A stretch of 64,000 nt of DNA from NCBI GenBank assembly GCA_949289565.1, contig CASEOO010000002.1, positions 1 to 64,000 on the forward strand, in the 5' to 3' direction. Each line of letters starts with the position of its first letter. Within the stretch, counting starts at the first letter, position 1. Both the position numbers and the translations under genes were made by a program. Origin of the DNA: an uncultured Bacteroidales bacterium (GTDB taxonomy: Bacteria > Bacteroidota > Bacteroidia > Bacteroidales > UBA932). Under the pieces are notes generated by a model that did no database searches, had not been told where the DNA came from, and was given only the letters and a program-made list of their open reading frames with translations. Shown piece by piece: positions 61,574 through 64,000 of the stretch.

Positions 61574-62394
61574 ATTTTTTCCAGAATAAGTTTCCTTTTG
61601 GAAAAGTGGGCGGTGTTTTTGTATCCGCATGATTTGACGAACTCTGCGTAGAGCGCGATTTTGTCCCCGGTGCGTTCCGGAAAATGCGAATCTGAGCCCA
61701 GGCTTACCGCCTCGCCTCCGAACTCTCTGAATCTCAGCAGAATATTCCTGTCGAGCACGGGCGTGCGCCCGTTGTAGTCCTGGTATGTCTTCGTGTTTAT
61801 TTCGAGAGCTTTCCCGTTCTCAGCCAGATATTTGAGTATGCTGTCCAGCTGGTCAGGGAAGTCTTTGTAGAATATGCTGCATTCAGGATACGGGGCATAT
61901 CTCGCCACGTAGTCGAAGTGCCCGGCGATATCGAAATCTCCGAGCCAGGTCATTTCATTGTAAATGGTCTCCAGATAGTGACCGTATGCGGTTTTCCAGT
62001 CTTTCCCCTGGTAGTATCCTCCCCAGAACGGATCTGTGTCGTCGAGATAGTGCACTGATGCCAACACTTCGTCGAATTCATTCTCTTCAAGCAGTTTCCT
62101 GATCTGTCCGCGGCATCTTTCCTCCATGCCGATTTCTATCCCTTTGAAGATTTCTATCCCCGGGACTGCATCCCTGACTCTGTCTATTTCGGCCTGCTGA
62201 GCCTGTATGTCAAACTGCTCCGGCACCAGGTGCTCATGTTCGGCTTTCATCGGAGGCACATAAAAGTCGCAGTGGTCGGTGAAGCACAGTCCTGCCAGCC
62301 CTGCAGAAGCGGCGGCTCTGGCAGAGGCCTCAATTGATGCCTTTTTCCCGTCGAAAGAGAATTGGCTGTGATTGTGATTGTCGTAAAGTTTCAT
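61570..62394 (-). CDS. PHP-domain phosphatase (histidinol-phosphatase-like)
   Basis: A 274-aa metal-dependent hydrolase of the PHP family. Metal ligands appear in DNHNHSQFSFDG (5-16), FTDHCDFY (39-46) with the His/Asp pair, and in GIEIGME, SVHYLDD and GSDSHFPE (near 240). This arrangement is that of the HisK/HisJ-type histidinol phosphatase, which releases phosphate in histidine synthesis; other PHP members act on different phosphoesters, so the substrate is not certain. No other histidine gene is in the window. It is transcribed after fhs with 30 bases between. Confidence 0.82.
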   Translation of the reverse strand: MKLYDNHNHSQFSFDGKKASIEASARAAASAGLAGLCFTDHCDFYVPPMKAEHEHLVPEQFDIQAQQAEIDRVRDAVPGIEIFKGIEIGMEERCRGQIRKLLEENEFDEVLASVHYLDDTDPFWGGYYQGKDWKTAYGHYLETIYNEMTWLGDFDIAGHFDYVARYAPYPECSIFYKDFPDQLDSILKYLAENGKALEINTKTYQDYNGRTPVLDRNILLRFREFGGEAVSLGSDSHFPERTGDKIALYAEFVKSCGYKNTAHFSKRKLILEKI

Positions 62395-62424
62395 TCTGAT
62401 GACTCTTTTTGCCGGCCGCCTGAA

Positions 62425-64000
62425 TCAGCTGAGACCGTCTATCTGCCCGTCCACTATGTCTATGTTCAATGCCTGCGGTGCTTTCGGCAGCCCTGGCATC
62501 CTGATGATGTCTCCTGCAATGCCTACTATCATTTCTGCCCCGGTGTTGATGACCAGGTCTCTGATTTCAAATTCGAAGCCTGACGGAGCCCCGTATTTTT
62601 TAGCATCCTGTGAAAAGGAATACTGTGTCTTGGCTATGCAGACGGGATATCCGGAAAGCCCCAGTTTTTCTATCAGCGCCAGTTTCTTGCGGCAGGCCGC
62701 GCTGAAAACCACTGAGCCTGCGCCATATATTTTTTTCGCCACAGCTTCTATCTTTCCCTCAATGCTTTCATCATTTTCATAGGTGAACTTGAGCGGTCCG
62801 GACGGGTCTTTTTCGATGATATCCACTACTTGGGCCGCGAGGCTGGCCGCGCCCTCGCCTCCATGCGCATAGGCGTCATTGATTCCGAAATACACTCCGA
62901 GTTCGCGGCAGTGCTCTGCCACTATGTTTATTTCTTCTTCAGTGTCGGATGCGAATTTGTTGAAGCAGACCATGACTGTCTGCCCGAAGCCTTGGAGATT
63001 TCTGATATGCCTGTCCAGGTTCGCAAAGCCTCTGCGTACACCTTCGATGTCCGGCTCCTTGATCTTTTCAAGAGGCACGTCTCCGTGCATTTTCAGACCC
63101 TGCAGTGTGGCCACGAGCAGTGTCAGCTTGGGGCACAGCCCGCTTTTGCGGCATTTTATATTGAAAAATTTCTCTGCCCCGAGGTCTGCTCCGAAGCCGG
63201 CTTCCGTGATGACATAGTCTGCAAATGTCATGGCTTCCTTCGTGGCTATGATGGAGTTGCATCCATGCGCTATGTTGGCGAACGGCCCGCCGTGGACGAT
63301 GGCCGCCGACCCCTCTGTGGTCTGGACGAGGTTCGGCTTGATGGCATCCGCCATCAGGGCGGCCATGGCTCCTGCCACGCCCATGTCGTTAACAGTGAAC
63401 GGCTTGTCATCGAATGTATATCCCAGCGTGATATTCCCTATCCGTCTTTTCATATCCTCCAGGTCTTTCGCCAGGCAGAGTATCGCCATGATTTCAGAAG
63501 CAGGCGTGATGTCGAAGCCGGATTCCTGCACCAGCCCGTTGGTCCGCGGGCCGAGCCCTGTGACAATGCTGCGCAGAGACCTGTCGTTCACGTCCAGGAC
63601 TCTTTTCCACACGACCTCTTTCAGAGCGAAACCTTCGGCCTGATGCTGGTACAGATAGTTGTCCAGCAGAGCTGCTATCATGTTGTGCGTGGAAGTCACG
63701 GCGTGGAAATCGCCTGTGAAATGGAGGTTGATTTTCTCCATCGGGAGCACCTGTGCATACCCGCCTCCGGCGGCGCCGCCTTTCATTCCGAAGCATGGCC
63801 CGAGCGACGGTTCGCGGAGCGCGACCGCCGCGTTCTTTCCTATCTTGTTGAGTCCGAGAGCCAGTCCTATGGAAGCAGTCGTCTTGCCTATGCCTGCCTT
63901 GGTGGCTGTGATGGCTGTCACCAGTATCAGCTTGCTTTTCTTCACCTTTTCCTCATCTGTCAGCTCCACTGGGATTTTGGCCATATAATGTCCGTATGGT
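62425..64000 (-). CDS. fhs: formate-tetrahydrofolate ligase (5' end outside the window)
   Basis: The enzyme that uses ATP to join formate to tetrahydrofolate. About 525 residues are visible. The reading frame stays open to the window edge, and the codons before the Met at 63984 read PYGHY, which fits the family N terminus (YGHYKAK type); therefore the true start lies beyond 64000 and that Met is internal. [29 protein letters not shown] and [14 protein letters not shown] are diagnostic. The ATP loop reads [10 protein letters not shown] where the family normally has PTPAGEGKTT. The protein would be of normal length, about 555. Confidence 0.93.
   Translation of the reverse strand, partial: PYGHYMAKIPVELTDEEKVKKSKLILVTAITATKAGIGKTTASIGLALGLNKIGKNAAVALREPSLGPCFGMKGGAAGGGYAQVLPMEKINLHFTGDFHAVTSTHNMIAALLDNYLYQHQAEGFALKEVVWKRVLDVNDRSLRSIVTGLGPRTNGLVQESGFDITPASEIMAILCLAKDLEDMKRRIGNITLGYTFDDKPFTVNDMGVAGAMAALMADAIKPNLVQTTEGSAAIVHGGPFANIAHGCNSIIATKEAMTFADYVITEAGFGADLGAEKFFNIKCRKSGLCPKLTLLVATLQGLKMHGDVPLEKIKEPDIEGVRRGFANLDRHIRNLQGFGQTVMVCFNKFASDTEEEINIVAEHCRELGVYFGINDAYAHGGEGAASLAAQVVDIIEKDPSGPLKFTYENDESIEGKIEAVAKKIYGAGSVVFSAACRKKLALIEKLGLSGYPVCIAKTQYSFSQDAKKYGAPSGFEFEIRDLVINTGAEMIVGIAGDIIRMPGLPKAPQALNIDIVDGQIDGLS

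Noticed and set aside
63982-63984. start codon of fhs at this Met
   Set aside because: The codons before it (PYGHY) match the family N terminus, so the gene continues past the window edge.

Overview
The window is a stretch of chromosome from a Bacteroidales-type bacterium. Evidence for this is a SusC/SusD polysaccharide utilisation locus with its own SusR-like regulator, genes mostly without Shine-Dalgarno sites, several -33/-7 promoters of the TTTG-N19..21-TAnnTTTG kind, the serC-serA-DUF1015 operon, an archaeal/eukaryotic-type ProS, and DUF3078 and DUF3127 proteins. Base composition is near 50% G+C by eye, which is higher than most Bacteroides; Rikenellaceae-like or uncultured gut Bacteroidales are possible, but I cannot name the genus.

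Layout. 1-1000: end of a rhamnose operon (rhaT tail, rhaD). 1001-3644: an accessory patch with a repeat element made of small hairpins, a lower-GC AlbA_2/ATPase regulator gene, a 10-bp-period tandem array and a TonB C-terminal fragment; it is bracketed by two copies of the same flanking motifs. 3773-7436: sugar transporter, ROK sugar kinase and a second, paralogous transporter. 7532-8678: a decayed surface-protein gene. 8688-12022: serine biosynthesis (serC, serA) with DUF1015. 12154-13568: pyrB-pyrI. 13652-17644: yigZ-like gene, pRiA4b-like gene, miaA, sppA. 17705-19194: WYL regulator and a deleted AAA_14/DUF4143 gene. 19510-22168: TonB-dependent receptor and HMA-domain protein (probable metal uptake). 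22187-24455: nfnAB, which links NADH, NADPH and ferredoxin. 24527-38865: an alpha-glucan (probably dextran) PUL: regulator, SusC, SusD, SusE/F-like glycan-binding lipoprotein, GH66 dextranase, GH97 glucosidase, a 42-aa peptide and a fimbrillin/SusF hybrid lipoprotein. 38995-41939: small conserved protein, membrane zinc peptidase, alr, DJ-1-family gene. 41965-46719: rimP-nusA-infB. 46899-50390: lpxD-lpxC-lpxA and a WbqC-family gene; lpxC lacks the FabZ fusion usual in this phylum. 50402-64000: outer-membrane protein, a Trp/Tyr/His/Ser-Arg-rich lipoprotein, proS, DUF3078, tilS, DUF3127, FKBP, recQ, a PHP phosphatase and fhs, which runs off the right edge.

How the genes work together. In the PUL, dextran-like alpha-1,6-glucan would be bound at the surface by SusD/SusE-like lipoproteins, cut by GH66, imported by SusC and trimmed by periplasmic GH97. 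The released glucose could feed the transporter/ROK kinase set, although those genes lie 20 kb away and the link is inference.

The least explained features are the modular hairpin-array repeat (three related copies plus a relative), the helically phased 10-bp array after the AlbA_2 gene, a C9 homopolymer inside the PUL regulator gene, and a terminator-like hairpin in the rimP-nusA-infB leader. No tRNA, rRNA, CRISPR array or intact transposase was found.
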